Source of the DNA: Hygrocybe punicea
Lineage: Eukaryota > Basidiomycota > Agaricomycetes > Agaricales > Hygrophoraceae
DNA: 64,000 nt
NCBI GenBank assembly: GCA_963556145.1
Contig: OY744464.1
Location: 4,464,001 to 4,528,000 of the forward strand
Direction of reading: 5' to 3'
The position numbers were made by a program, and so were the translations under genes. Positions 45,371 to 55,741 of this stretch are shown one piece after another; position 1 is the stretch's first letter; each line of letters begins with the position of its first letter. The notes beneath the pieces are model-generated. The model was not told where the DNA came from, searched no databases, and was given only the letters and a program-made list of their open reading frames with translations.

Positions 45371-45614
45371 TGTTGGGAATAGTGGCCGAATAGTTGTGGA
45401 AAGGATTAGTAATTCATATCATGTGACCCCAGAACTCAAACACACCTGTCCAATGAATAATGCTGAAGCGCAGCAGTTATTCTACTTACCATGAGAAACT
45501 TCTAGTAGATTTAGCTAGTAGTATAAAAGCCCTCTCAGAGAGAGGTAAATATAATTCAATTCCACATAAATATCTTAGCAGTCAACAACCACTGCACTAT
45601 CATATATTCCAATA
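45371..45614 (+). repeat. Copia 3' LTR
   Basis: 244 bp, TGTTGGGAATA...TATTCCAATA, matching 8980-9221. Confidence 0.88.
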
Positions 45615-45854
45615 GTGATTGTGGTATAGATTGAGAGCAAGGCCTATTGTGGGTGAGCATGTATAGGTTGGGTGGGACACTTGGGTGGGTGTGATGGGTA
45701 ACTGTAGGGATGGGTGTCTGGGACATGGGTATTCATGGTATTTGTGGCGGTTGGGTTGTGCCTCATGTCTGCGTGAGATGAAGTGGAGAAAAGAGGGTTA
45801 GTCAGGGGTTAAGAGATGGGATGGGTCACCGAATGTAGTGATAAGGCAGCCGGT

Positions 45855-46440
45855 TCACCCTATATATTTTAGTAATTCCTCAATGCCTTCCTTGGTGTTG
45901 AGTAAGTATTTGAGTGAGTGGGCATTGTGTCGGAGCTCTAAGAAGAGTAGGTATCTTGGTTGGTTGTATGCAGTGCAGTCAAAAATATAGTGGTGAATGT
46001 TTTTGCTGGTAGCGCTGCAGCTGGGGCAGTTGGGCAATGGGGACTTGTTGATTTTGTGACAATAGAAGTTTAGTGGTATATGGCCTATGCATAATTGTGT
46101 CAGTAGGCTACTTTGCATTCTTCCATTGTTTTTCTATGAAGGTGAGCTTAATTGCAGAGATACCTGAGGGGAGAGTGTGATTGTGTAGCCAGGGGGGTAG
46201 GCGCTTGTTCATGCTCGATGTTCCTTGGGCAGCCTTCTTGGCTTCTTGCTCTGTGGTTTCGTTGCCTGTAACATTTCTGTGAGCTGAGATCCACCTGATA
46301 GTAAGTCTTAGCTGTGGGTTTATATCAATTATGTGTGATCTCATTTCCTGAAATTTTTTGAATATGTATTGGCTGGCACTTGACTTGGTGGGGCAGCCTG
46401 TTGTAAGGATGGTGGAGGTACTGTCAATGTATATAGATAC
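45855..46440 (-). pseudogene. LINE (non-LTR) fragment: RNase H and C-terminal zinc region
   Basis: Minus-strand coding reads YIDSTSTILTTGCPTKSSAS, IRWISAHRNVTGNETTEQEA (RNase H His loop with GNE), then LCIGHIPLNFYCHKI and CPSCSATSKNIHHYIFDCTA, the zinc-binding C-terminus of fungal LINEs. The RT domain is absent. 45615-45854 is probably its 3' untranslated part. Confidence 0.8.
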
Positions 46441-46456
46441 CGTCAGTGGGTGGCAT

Positions 46457-46670
46457 TGTGATGGCGAGTTCAGTTGTAGACCCGGAATGGGAATCTATAG
46501 AAAGGGTGATCAGCTAAGAAGTGATCAGAGGAATTCAGTTTCCTATAGTCTAATCAATCCAACCCGAATCCAGGGGTTCTGGAATCAGAGGGAGAGTATG
46601 GGAGAAGGGATGAAGAGAGGTGTAGACGATATGAAGAGAGGACTCGGAAATAGAACTGAAGTGGGATGAT
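46457..46670 (-). repeat. Truncated gypsy-like LTR fragment
   Basis: Starts TGTGATGGCGAGTTC and follows the minus-strand form of the LTR family at 54492, 58274, 62895 and 63706, but stops after ~210 bp. Versus TGTGACGGCG in the others, the second CpG has become TG. Confidence 0.75.
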
Positions 46671-46729
46671 AAGATGTATGTCTATATGTGTCTGGGTATC
46701 TGTCTATCTGTAGTGTAAATGCACTTCAG

Positions 46730-47779
46730 GATCCTGCCATGCTCATGGAACTTGCAGTTCTGGTTTTGTATGCTCAGGCTATCACACATCCGTACATGCA
46801 AACGGTCAGGGGACCAGATAGCAAAGAAACCAATGTCTTGGATCTTGGACCATTGCATGCTTGTTTGAAGGTCCATATCCAGCTAATCATCGACAAGCCA
46901 TACCTTCTGGTGGCTTCTGATGCATCGTACCAGCTTGGCTCTCTTGATGGAAAACCTTGGCATAACCCACCTGCTGTCTATGCTATTCTTTGTATGCTTC
47001 CTGATCTTCCACACTTGAAACCGCTCCTTGTGGCATTCTTTGAAGGAGCTCTAATGACTTGGGTGCGTTTCACCTCAGAATTTGAACCTGGCAGTGCCAT
47101 TTCTTTGGTGACAGCATCCAAAAGAGAATCAGCATTCATGGCGACCACAAAAGACTCAAATGAAGGGGCTCTTGGATCCATGCGACTCAATGCTCGAATG
47201 AAACCCAGTATGACAACACAGCATTTCTCTGATGATGCAGCCTTCTCTTGAAATGATACACAAGCTTTCATAGATGCAAAATTTCAGGATGAAGACCATC
47301 AGTACATTTTACAAGAAGCACGACAGCATGATGCTAGTGGCACTGAGAAGAAATGCCAGGAAATGCTCATCGAATTCGGGACAAGCAAGGTCAACACTAA
47401 ATGCAAGAAGGACGACGAAAGAAACCAGAAGAAGGCTGAAATTACAGCCAGGCTATTGTTGGTGATGGTGGTGGTTGACCAGGAGGTGATCAAAGCCATG
47501 AAAGTCAAAGAACTTGAAGACCAGCTCAAAATCCACAGGCATCAACTTCAAGATTCAACAATTCCTATCAAATCTCATCTTAAAAACAAATGGCCAAACT
47601 TAATGCTCTTCTCACAGCTGTGGAACAATATGAAGGCTGCTTACAAGACACTCCATCCCTTGAATCTACACCTGAAATCACACCACTGGCAGAGGACAAT
47701 GGAGGGGAAGATGACGATGATGAGCTGTATCGTAGCTAAGAATGTGAGATCTCACCCTCATACTCCATTGCATGCTTGA
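46730..47779 (+). pseudogene. Remnant of a repeated agaricomycete gene, function unknown
   Basis: Coding reads PAMLMELAVLVLYAQAITHP, then LGPLHACLKVHIQLII, GALMTWVRFTSEFEPGS, SNEGALGSMRLNARMKPSMT, a stop at 47249, then NDTQAFIDAKFQDEDHQYIL and a Lys/Glu-rich helix (VKELEDQLKIHRHQL). The pattern 'NEGALGSxR' with the following charged helices occurs, as I recall, in many mushroom genomes as an uncharacterised multi-copy protein, probably transposon-borne. The N-terminal part is missing and several frame changes occur. I do not assign a function. Confidence 0.5.
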
Positions 47780-48089
47780 TATTGGACTTGGTTGCAGTCA
47801 TACTCTCCTGTTCACAGCCAATTTGCACTGCACAAGTCTTGAACAATGAGGACGAGAAGTTCTTGATGGAAACCAACATAAAACAAGTCCATCCGTTGTC
47901 AACAAAAGTTTGTATACAACTAGCTGACACTCTGCATGTTGAAAACACATTTGTATTCTAAAATTGGTGCAATCTACATGTTTGCATCCATAGCAAGTCT
48001 GCGAGTCGATGTGTTAACATAAATCTCAACACCGTAGTAGTAGTTCAGATTATATAAGCATCATGTTTGTTGAATAGGATTTGCCCACC
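47780..48089. other. Non-coding stretch
   Basis: No gene or repeat recognised. The truncated end of element A copy 2 should lie near its right border. Confidence 0.3.
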
Positions 48090-48878
48090 CCCAAGAGGAG
48101 GTCCAGATGACTCGGATGATTTGTCATCAGATCATGTGATATGCAAAATTGCCAATTTGGGGTCTACACTTGCTGTAATGGGCAAGTAGGTAGTCTGGCA
48201 GGCACATCACACGGTTGGGTTAGAGAGAAGCATTGTACAGTGTGGGATTGGTGAAGGGAGTGTCTTGAGGTAGTGTGAATATAGCGGCAAGGTTGGTATG
48301 AAAGAAAACAAAGGAATGTGCTGGGGGAAAACCAACTAGGACAGTTAGGTGAGGTCAGACATGCGAACAGCGTAAGCTGCACTGGATGACGATGTCTGTG
48401 TCAATGACATATCGAGGGGCAATGTCTTGTCCTGTGTGTGGAACAATGAGGTCCACCTGATATTGGTATTCGTCCAAGAAATGGTATTGTTGTAAATGAG
48501 TATGGGAGGTATCAAGGTTACAGATGAAAAAGGATAAATGAATGTGGGTCCAGGTGTCAAGTCATGGCAAAGGTGACATGCTATGGGAACAAGTCGTCGG
48601 GTACTGCATTGAAGTGATGATGTGTGAACAATACACAATAGGGGTTGGTTCACTGTATTGGGAAGTCATATGGTTGTGGTCAACTGTGGTCAAAGTCTGA
48701 AGGTGTGTGCTTTGACGATGGTCAGGTTGGAGGGAACAGTGAAATGTCTTGTGATCGAGGATTGTTCAGAGTATACATGCAGGTGAGCAATGTGGTTGGA
48801 TGGTCAGGGAGGATAATGGTAGGTACGGGATACGAAAGTGGAAACCATATATCCAGGAATGGAAATTGTCAATTACGT

Positions 48879-49013
48879 TGTAGTAGGAGGATTAGGTTAG
48901 TCATGTGATCTAGTCGTAGATAGATGTTTGTAGTAGGATTAGTCAGACTGTGAGAGATAGACCAGCACCATGACCATGACTTCGTAGTGAGTAGGACATC
49001 TAGTCCTACTCCA
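48879..49013 (+). repeat. Element H 5' LTR
   Basis: 135 bp; pair to 51193-51327. Followed 3 bp later by TGGTGATGAGAGTGTGATTC, the primer-binding site shared in its first 12 bases with element K. Confidence 0.88.
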
Positions 49014-49279
49014 TTGTGGTGATGAGAGTGTGATTCATCTCATGTCCACTTTTCTCACCATTCACTAGCTCTTTTGAGCCTTTTTACTGGTTTTCTCATG
49101 CCTATGATTTTTTTCACACGGTCTCACCACTCAGTTGCAGAGCAACCCCATTTTTCATTCACTGCTGGCCACACGCGCACTCGTCCAACTCCCCACGCTG
49201 TATGTGAGACCCGATGGCCCCTTGTGTCAACCCAAGCGTGCCATTATGCGCACTTTTTACTTACTAAGATCTGCCACGT

Positions 49280-50106
49280 TGATACGCAGCACACATCCCT
49301 AAGCACGGAAACATTCTATTGGACCTATTCTAGCCTCAGACATGCTGCGATTCATTGCGAAACATCCCGATTTATATGTATCTCCATTGCAATGCGACTG
49401 CGCGATGCGCGCGATACAGGCAATAATTTGACATTACGGTGCGCACTGCGCGCGGCGTGTGCGAAACAGTCGGCGATGTTTTCGGCGTATACATAGCACT
49501 TTATAGAAGGAATGCAAAGTTTAATAGAGCATAGCGGAGCTATCGCATGGACAGCGTAGTAAAGAGGTGATATGATAGACTGGAATCGGGGGTATACAAG
49601 ACGTCTCTCTAGTATGTAAACTATAGAGGGTATTTATGCGAAGTTGGTTGTTAGGACAATACAGGGTGAAGAAGGCAAGACAAATAGACGGTGCATGACA
49701 GAACTATGGTGCAATAGGGATGAAATGGAACTGAAACAAAAGGTATAGCACCATGCAAAGCAATTTCCAAAATATCTAGAGGATAGGAGCTATAATGTTT
49801 GAAATAAGTGAAACATGTCACATAAAGACTTCCCTGGAACCGGAATGGAATCGGAATGGAATAGGGTGAACGGTACAAGCGTGGGTGATGTCGGAGAGGC
49901 TCGAAATATGTTTCCGAAGGGGGCCGAAGCGCTCCAAAGAAAATCGCCGTAATGTCAAATTATCGCCTGTATTGCGTGCATCGCGCAGGCGCATCGCAAT
50001 GGAGATACATATAAATCGGGATGTTTCGCAATGAATCGCAGCATGTCCGAGGCTAGAATAGGTCCAATAGAATGTTTCCGTGCTTAGGGATGTGTGCTGC
50101 GTATCA
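49280..50106. mobile_element. Element D: TG...CA element with ~170-bp terminal inverted repeats
   Basis: Starts TGATACGCAGCACACATCCC and ends with its reverse complement; the arms stay inverted for ~170 bp (left arm to about 49440, right arm from about 49945). Flanked by a perfect ACGT on each side (49276-49279, 50107-50110). The centre (CATAGCGGAGCTATCGCATG) has no ORF of note. A truncated copy is at 35480-36128. Confidence 0.82.
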
Positions 50107-51192
50107 ACGTCACCGTTTGAATGCAGCTTTTTTTTCATCGTTCAACCCCAAGACATACCTGGTGGAGTCCCACCGCCTATGCTTGGCATTCCCAAGCCCC
50201 ACATTACATCGTGTCTTGCCAACCATGTGCGTCTGCACGACCAGCGTAGCCCACCACGTCCCCTTTTTTAGTGCCGCCCTTTCACAGATGTTAAGCCACA
50301 AACACATACTCCATGCACCCTACGCGCCTACGATCCACGGCCTGGAACCCCAAGTACCCTTTGAAAACCCCACACAAACCACCTGCACCATTTTAGAGCC
50401 CCCACATCTCACCACGTCATCTTCGTTTGCGCCCCGTTTTCATCAGTTCAAGCCCACATGTGCTCAATACACCCCCCATACCCTTGTTCAACATACCAGA
50501 GCCCTGCGCTCCTGTTCATCGTCCCAAACGAATGGTCACCGGCCTTTATGGCCACCCAACGAACCCGCCACATCATCCCCATTCAACCCCCGTGTTTTCC
50601 ATCATTCAGAGCCCCACCCGCGTTCGTTTAGACCCCCCATGTCCACACTCGACCTCCCGAAGCCTCGCGACTACTTTTAGCGCCTAGAACCATGCATTCT
50701 GTGTGTTTTCAACACCCCATGTGTCCACCACATCACTCGACAATCAACCCTTGGTTCTTGCCATCCCAGACCCCACGTACACCCATCACACCCCTGCACT
50801 TATGCTCGATGATTCGATAACTCGTTCTCACCCCCGCCGAGCTGCTCTTACCGTTTTCGAACCCTCAAGCCCCAACCCTATGCATTTCCCTTTCCCTCGA
50901 CTACCACACCATACCCCCCACTTCTTTATCCCACAAATGTACCACCCTTTGAACATAGGTGATTTGGTCTACAGGACAGCGGCAGCCACTTACAGTGAGG
51001 TATCCCTGCGGCGGCATCCACTGGAGTGAGGTATCCCTTAGTGTAGACAGCATTTCATAAGACCTTGATGGAGTAGGAGTTCTCTTGGTTTGGAGTTTGG
51101 AGATGTTGGATTTTGGTTAGTTCTCTTTCTGTTCCTGCTTTGTTTCTCAGTGATGAGGCAACGGGGACGTTGCCATATTGGAGGAGGGGACA

Positions 51193-51327
51193 TGTAGTAG
51201 GAGGATTAGGTTAGTCACGTGATTTAGTTGTAGATAGATGTTTGTAGTAGGATTAGTCAGACTGTGAGAGATAGACCAGCACCATGACCATGACTTCATA
51301 GTGAGTAGGACATCTAGTCCTACTCCA
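51193..51327 (+). repeat. Element H 3' LTR
   Basis: 135 bp; pair to 48879-49013. Differences are TCACGTG/TCATGTG, GATTTAGTTG/GATCTAGTCG and CTTCATAG/CTTCGTAG. Confidence 0.88.
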
Positions 51328-51763
51328 ATGTGTTGGTATACTGTCGAGGCGGATGTCGGTTTCATCAATGAAGGAAGGTTGCCTTTTCCAGAGGCAAATC
51401 ATGATGATGTAGAAATCAATCAGCTATGGCACCAATGATCATCACAGTTATGAACTGTTTGGTGAGGATAGCCATTGTGAGTCAGTTTGGGAAGACAGTA
51501 TATTGTACAACGAGAACAATGAGAGTGACGTCCATTGACAAGGGGACTATTTGGGTACAGTAAGGTCATGTGGAGATGTGTCCATGGTTGGTCTGGATTG
51601 TTCTAGAAGAAAGGAAGAAAAGAGAACAAGAACAAGAATAAACAACAATGTCCAAAAGAGGACAAAAGGCAAATGGGAATAAAAAAGGAAGGTGTGGTAA
51701 TGTGGAATCATCATGGCAGGTACCAGAGTTGGAATCAGAGTTGTGGAGTTGAAAAATGTAACA

Positions 51764-52220
51764 GTTACAGGGTCCTGGTTTGTGGATTTGGAACCATTTT
51801 TTACCACTGGGGAGCATGGTCTGTCGCATTTTGGCTAGTTGTTGACTTTTATTGAGTGGTGTGGACTGAGGTTAGTATAGTAGGGGGTATTGAGAGTGCA
51901 AGCATTGTAGTGGTAGATCACATGATGGACTCTCCCATGGTTGGTTTCCTTAGATGGCAGCAGTTCCTGTGGTAGCATTCATCATCCTGATACATCCATG
52001 TTCTGTTGACTCTGAGTCCCTTGAGCCCTTCCCTGAGCCTGTCCCACCTTCTACAGCATTTTTAATGGAGGGCCTAAAGCCGCTAATGAAGAGTTCCTTT
52101 TGATGGGGACCTTGCTTGATTCTGCATATTTTTCAGCTTTCCAACTTACTTTCTTGGATTCCTCACTTAATTGTCCTTTCATTGGCATAAAGTCATGTGA
52201 CTGTCACACAAGTATCATGG
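51764..52220. other. Stretch without recognised features
   Basis: No gene found; short frames only. It may be the old host site of element A copy 2. Confidence 0.3.
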
Positions 52221-52379
52221 TGGAGTGGGTCCAGGGGACCTCACGGAATCAGGGACAGAGTCAGGCGGGAAGGTCAAGGTGGATGGGATAGGATGGATCT
52301 ATCTACTACAGGCAACTGCTAGATAAGGGAACCAACCGTGGGACTCAGGTCACGTGATAGGACAGGCACCACTACTACA
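52221..52379 (+). repeat. Solo LTR related to element K
   Basis: 159 bp, TGGAGTGGGTCC...CTACTACA, sharing GGATCTATCTAC, AACCGTGGGA and TCACGTGA in order with the K LTR. Target flanks are ATGG (52217-52220) and ACGG (52380-52383). It is followed by GGTTATGAGTGAGCCC, reminiscent of the copia primer site but probably coincidental. Confidence 0.72.
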
Positions 52380-52416
52380 ACGGGTGTTGGTTATGAGTGA
52401 GCCCATAGTATCTTAG

Positions 52417-53149
52417 GCCCTGTTTGGCTGGGATTATAATCTGAGATTATTCAAATTTTACTGCCAAAATGAAATAATCAGCTTTCAGATTATTTGCTGA
52501 TTGTTTGCTGTGGCAATTGGCTGATTTGGTGTGACTAGTGTGACCATTGAACCAAATCAAGGTAAGGTCTTAAGTCATCAAATCACATGTTGGTTGGTTG
52601 TCATCAAGGCATGTGCTGACTAGTGACGTGGCATTGTTTTCACAGTAAGGAACTCATACTGCAGTGTACAAAAATGCATTATAAAATAATAGCATACATC
52701 ACAGGACTAATGAAGCTCATCTAGCATAGTTCAAGTAGTGAGGTTGAGTGAGGAATTCTTCATTGATTTCCTTGTGGCTGCTTTCGGATTATTTGGCCTA
52801 ATTTGGTTAGAGACAGTCTATTCTTAGTACTAGTTTAGTCAGCATGACTGCTCATCCAGCCGTTATTAATCTCCCATACAAATCTACTACAAAACTTGGT
52901 GTAGCCTTGGTTAGTGCAAACTAATATAGGATAACTCTTTTTTTCATCCAAAAACCATGGTATGTGGAGTTTAAAGTATTGACAGAATGATTAATAAGCT
53001 ACCAGAATAGTCATGTCGATTTCAGCTTTACAATCAGCTGATCAGCATGATCCAAAAGAGGAAGCGTGACTTTGCACAAGTTTGGATAGTGTAAATAATC
53101 TCGTGAATAATTTGAATAATCTCAGATTATAATCCCAGCTGAACAGGGC
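52417..53149. mobile_element. MITE with ~39-bp terminal inverted repeats
   Basis: Left end GCCCTGTTTGGCTGGGATTA, right end reverse-complement GCCCTGTTCAGCTGGGATTA; both continue TAATCTGAGATTATTCAAA. 733 bp, AT-rich, no ORF. GCCCTGTTTGG-type ends occur in hAT and PIF-Harbinger MITEs; no clear target duplication was seen, so no superfamily is assigned. Confidence 0.75.
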
Positions 53150-53175
53150 ATTTCTGTCGTAACGGCCAGTATTAC

Positions 53176-53241
53176 CTGAATTTAAAGTTTACTTTATCTG
53201 AATTTAAAGTTTACTTTATCTGAATCTAAAGTTTACTTTAT
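53176..53241 (+). repeat. 22-bp tandem repeat x3
   Basis: CTGAATTTAAAGTTTACTTTAT starts at 53176, 53198 and 53220 (one variant base). It lies just before the DIRS coding region and may belong to the DIRS left terminal structure. Confidence 0.85.
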
Positions 53242-53543
53242 TGTAGTCTAATCATGCCCGACGTTACAGTTCAAGACTCATACGGACTGCACTCGCCCTC
53301 TGCAATCGAGAGCCCTTGCACCTCTCCTTTCCTCGAGTTTCACCCCGGGGTTTCTACCCGCTTTCCCACATCGCGGTTTCACTTCATTTTACTTATTTAC
53401 TCTGGAGGAGACTTTGCTATCACCAACGCTCTCGTCTCCTCCCAAGTATGTTCTTCTTCCTTTCTCTTCTTGATTCTCCTGATTCCTTGTAGACCCTAGT
53501 TTTTTGGTTTCTCGCAATTTAACTTTGTTACATCATCATCTGA

Positions 53544-55366
53544 ATGCCTCAAAATGAGAACAACAACGAGGTACAAAGTCAAACCCAGGTGATGTCCTTC
53601 AACCCGGAAATGACCTTTGAGCCAACGGTTAGGGACATGTGTGTCAAGGTCACCAAGGATTACCATGCAGGCAAGATCAACAAGCCCACAGCCATCCTGG
53701 AACTCACCTCCGCGATACCTTTCGGAGCCATCCACGAAGACAATACCGTTAATCGCCAGGCTTTCGGAGCCTATTTCCGGATGCTTGACAGCTATGACAA
53801 CATACGAAAGGGTGGTTCTGACCGTTCAAACACACTCAATCGACTTATCGACATCAGTTATGCCGAGGGAGACCAGGAGGCAGAACCCAGGGACAGCTGT
53901 GGGGAAGACAGCCTTGTCCTTACTCGACCGGCTAAATGTAGAGCCAGCAAGTCCCTCGATGATGCCGACGAGCAACCTAGTCCTATGAAACGGTGCGTCG
54001 ATATCGCTCTTTTCCCATGGGTCATCTAAGAATCTCTCCATCCATTGCTCCTCCATCTGTCCTTACATGAAACGCGTACCCTTCTCGACAACTTCTCACG
54101 AGATATCAAACTCACCATCGCTTCCATTCTCAACTCAGCTTTGTGCCCCCAGTTCCCTCAGTCTGAGTGGACCAGCCTCGTCTCGGGGTGGGCCGTTGAC
54201 CTTGATCACGTCCTCTCCGGACTTTTCACCACTTCCACTGGGAACTCACGCAAGGAACAGGTCGGTTCATTTGAAATCTCACTCGGGCCTTTGTCCCCTG
54301 CTAAAACCGTCACCTCTCATGGTGAATGGATCACCACTTGGGAACCAACCGTTGAGGCCACCACCTTCATCTTCCCGCAGCAAGAATCCGAGCTACGGTG
54401 TTTTGGGCGCTACATTTCCGGGCTCTTCGCCACTCTTCCCGCAGATCAACACCAACATGTCATCTCTCTCGACAAAGGCATCCACATCCGCTGTAGAGGC
54501 TCCAGGCCATCTGGACCCGAATCCTCTTCATATCCCACAACATCCCCATCCATTCCCATTCATGTATTGTCGATTCTGCCCGATTCCGGTCCTCTCCGTT
54601 GATTCCGCTCCGGATCCCCCTCCGGAATCATTCATACTCAAGATGCGATGTCTCTAACGACCCGGAATCACTACGTATATAGTCATATATCATGTATCTA
54701 TGTTTCCCGTCTCCTAGTACATAGCATTCCTCCACTCCACTCCACTCCTATCAGTTACAGCCTTCGCTTGTAGTACATAGTTACTACAGCACAGGATCAC
54801 TCCCAGTAGTATAAAAGATGTACCATTATACTACAACCATATCATATTACACTGTATCATATCACATCCCATCATATTACAGGTTATCGCTCCCCTTCAG
54901 TTCTATTTCTTAGTCCTCGCTTCGTATCGTCTCCATATTAGTCTTCATACTCCACTCCCTTCACTTCCCCTCTGATCCGGAACCCCGGATTCGGGTTGGA
55001 TTGACTAGACACCTTAGAAAGACTTTACTCCTCTGATCACTTCTTAGCTGATCACCCTTTCCGTAGATTCCCATTCCGGGTCTACAACAGAACTCGCCGT
55101 CACACCGTGTCGCCCAACGCCAGGATATCCTCCTTACCGATGCCCACAAATTCGTGAATTTTCAACTCCACTGGATCCACTCTTGGGATAGACAACACGA
55201 ATCTCGGCAAGCGCCCAGAATCCCCACGCAAACTCAACACCGGGATGCGTGCTGCTGCTGGAATGACAACAAGTGCCCGAACTCCACCAGCAAGTGCAAT
55301 TACGTCCACCATTGCTCCAAGTGCCATTCTACCGCACACAGGGCACCCGACTGCCCACCTAAGTAA
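53544..55366 (+). pseudogene. DIRS gag-like gene, split by a solo LTR
   Basis: First part: MPQNENNNEVQSQTQVMSFN, then VKVTKDYHAGKINKPTAILE. A probable intron lies near 53998-54030, then ETRTLLDNFSRDIKLTIASI up to GIHIR at 54487. After the LTR the frame resumes (VAQRQDILLTDAHKFVNFQL) and ends in a zinc region (CPNSTSKCNYVHHCSKCHST, then HRAPDCPPK). A possible earlier 5' exon begins at 53254. Confidence 0.72.
54492..55104 (+). repeat. Solo LTR of gypsy-like family F in DIRS gag
   Basis: 613 bp, TGTAGAGGCTCCAGGCC...CTCGCCGTCACA. Target flanks are CCGC (54488-54491) and CCGT (55105-55108); in the second copy the changed base was followed by G, so this is CpG to TpG. Removing it restores the DIRS gag frame. 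Confidence 0.9.
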
Positions 55367-55741
55367 GCCAGACCTTGGTCCTGACGGCCCAAATACGCTT
55401 GATACCTCATTTGGGACGAAGATGGACCGGAACGCCTTTCAGTCGCCCTTTCCAGTCTCCACAAGCCACCCATGCCCGCGGTGCCCACGAACGAGCTTCA
55501 GAACACCACTGCCATTTCCACAATCCAAGACAATCCCAGACTTTTCACCATCATCACTCCCATCCGTGTTGATGTCTTCACGAGTTATCTCGCCTCGCAC
55601 CCCAATCGTCCCTTTGTGGACTCCGTCTGCAATGCCTTACACACCAGGTTCTGGCCTTGGGCACGCACTTCTGACCTCAACTACCCGACGACCTGGGACA
55701 ACTCGCATTGACCAATCTCAGACCCTTGCCACCGGGCCTTC

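Larger units (their letters stand above)
8980..45614 (+). mobile_element. Ty1/copia retrotransposon, expanded to 36.6 kb by nested insertions
   Basis: The two LTRs (8980-9221 and 45371-45614) are clearly the same sequence. Between them the parts of one copia element lie in order: gag start 9305-9514, gag 11160-11367, gag 28004-28318, zinc knuckle to RNase H 31908-about 35395, and the RNase H tail about 45171-45343. Each gap is filled by another element whose ends I could mostly define. Removing the insertions rejoins the gag frame. I found no convincing 5-bp target duplication for the copia element itself, so its outer ends may have drifted. Confidence 0.85.
48879..51327 (+). mobile_element. 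Element H: non-autonomous LTR element
   Basis: LTRs 48879-49013 and 51193-51327 (135 bp each, TGTAGTAGGA...TCCTACTCCA) differ at four sites, all transitions, three of them at CpG. Target flanks are ACGT (48875-48878) and ATGT (51328-51331). Primer-binding site TGGTGATGAGAG at 49017 and polypurine tract GGAGGAGGGGA at about 51180-51190. The interior holds element D and a proline-codon-rich stretch (50110-51000) with no conserved gene. Confidence 0.88.
48090..51763 (-). mobile_element. Element A copy 2, split by element H
   Basis: Minus-strand match to 9515-10760 in two parts: 51332-51763 matches 9515-about 9980, and 48090-48878 matches about 9984-10765. The outer right end, read on the minus strand, begins TGTTACATTTTTCAAC, the same start as copy 1 with CpG changed to CpA. 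The part equivalent to 10770-11154 is missing. Confidence 0.75.

Noticed and set aside
8970..45625. 5-bp target duplication for the copia element
   Set aside because: Flanks GCCGG/CCGGT-like on the left and GTGAT on the right do not match; not claimed.
50072..50687. 202-codon frame starting in element D and running into H
   Set aside because: It crosses the border of element D, is low-complexity, and has no domain.
52384..52416. Copia primer site (GGTTATGAGTGAGCCC) marking another copia LTR
   Set aside because: It has an extra TGAG and the adjacent LTR belongs to the K family, which uses a different primer.
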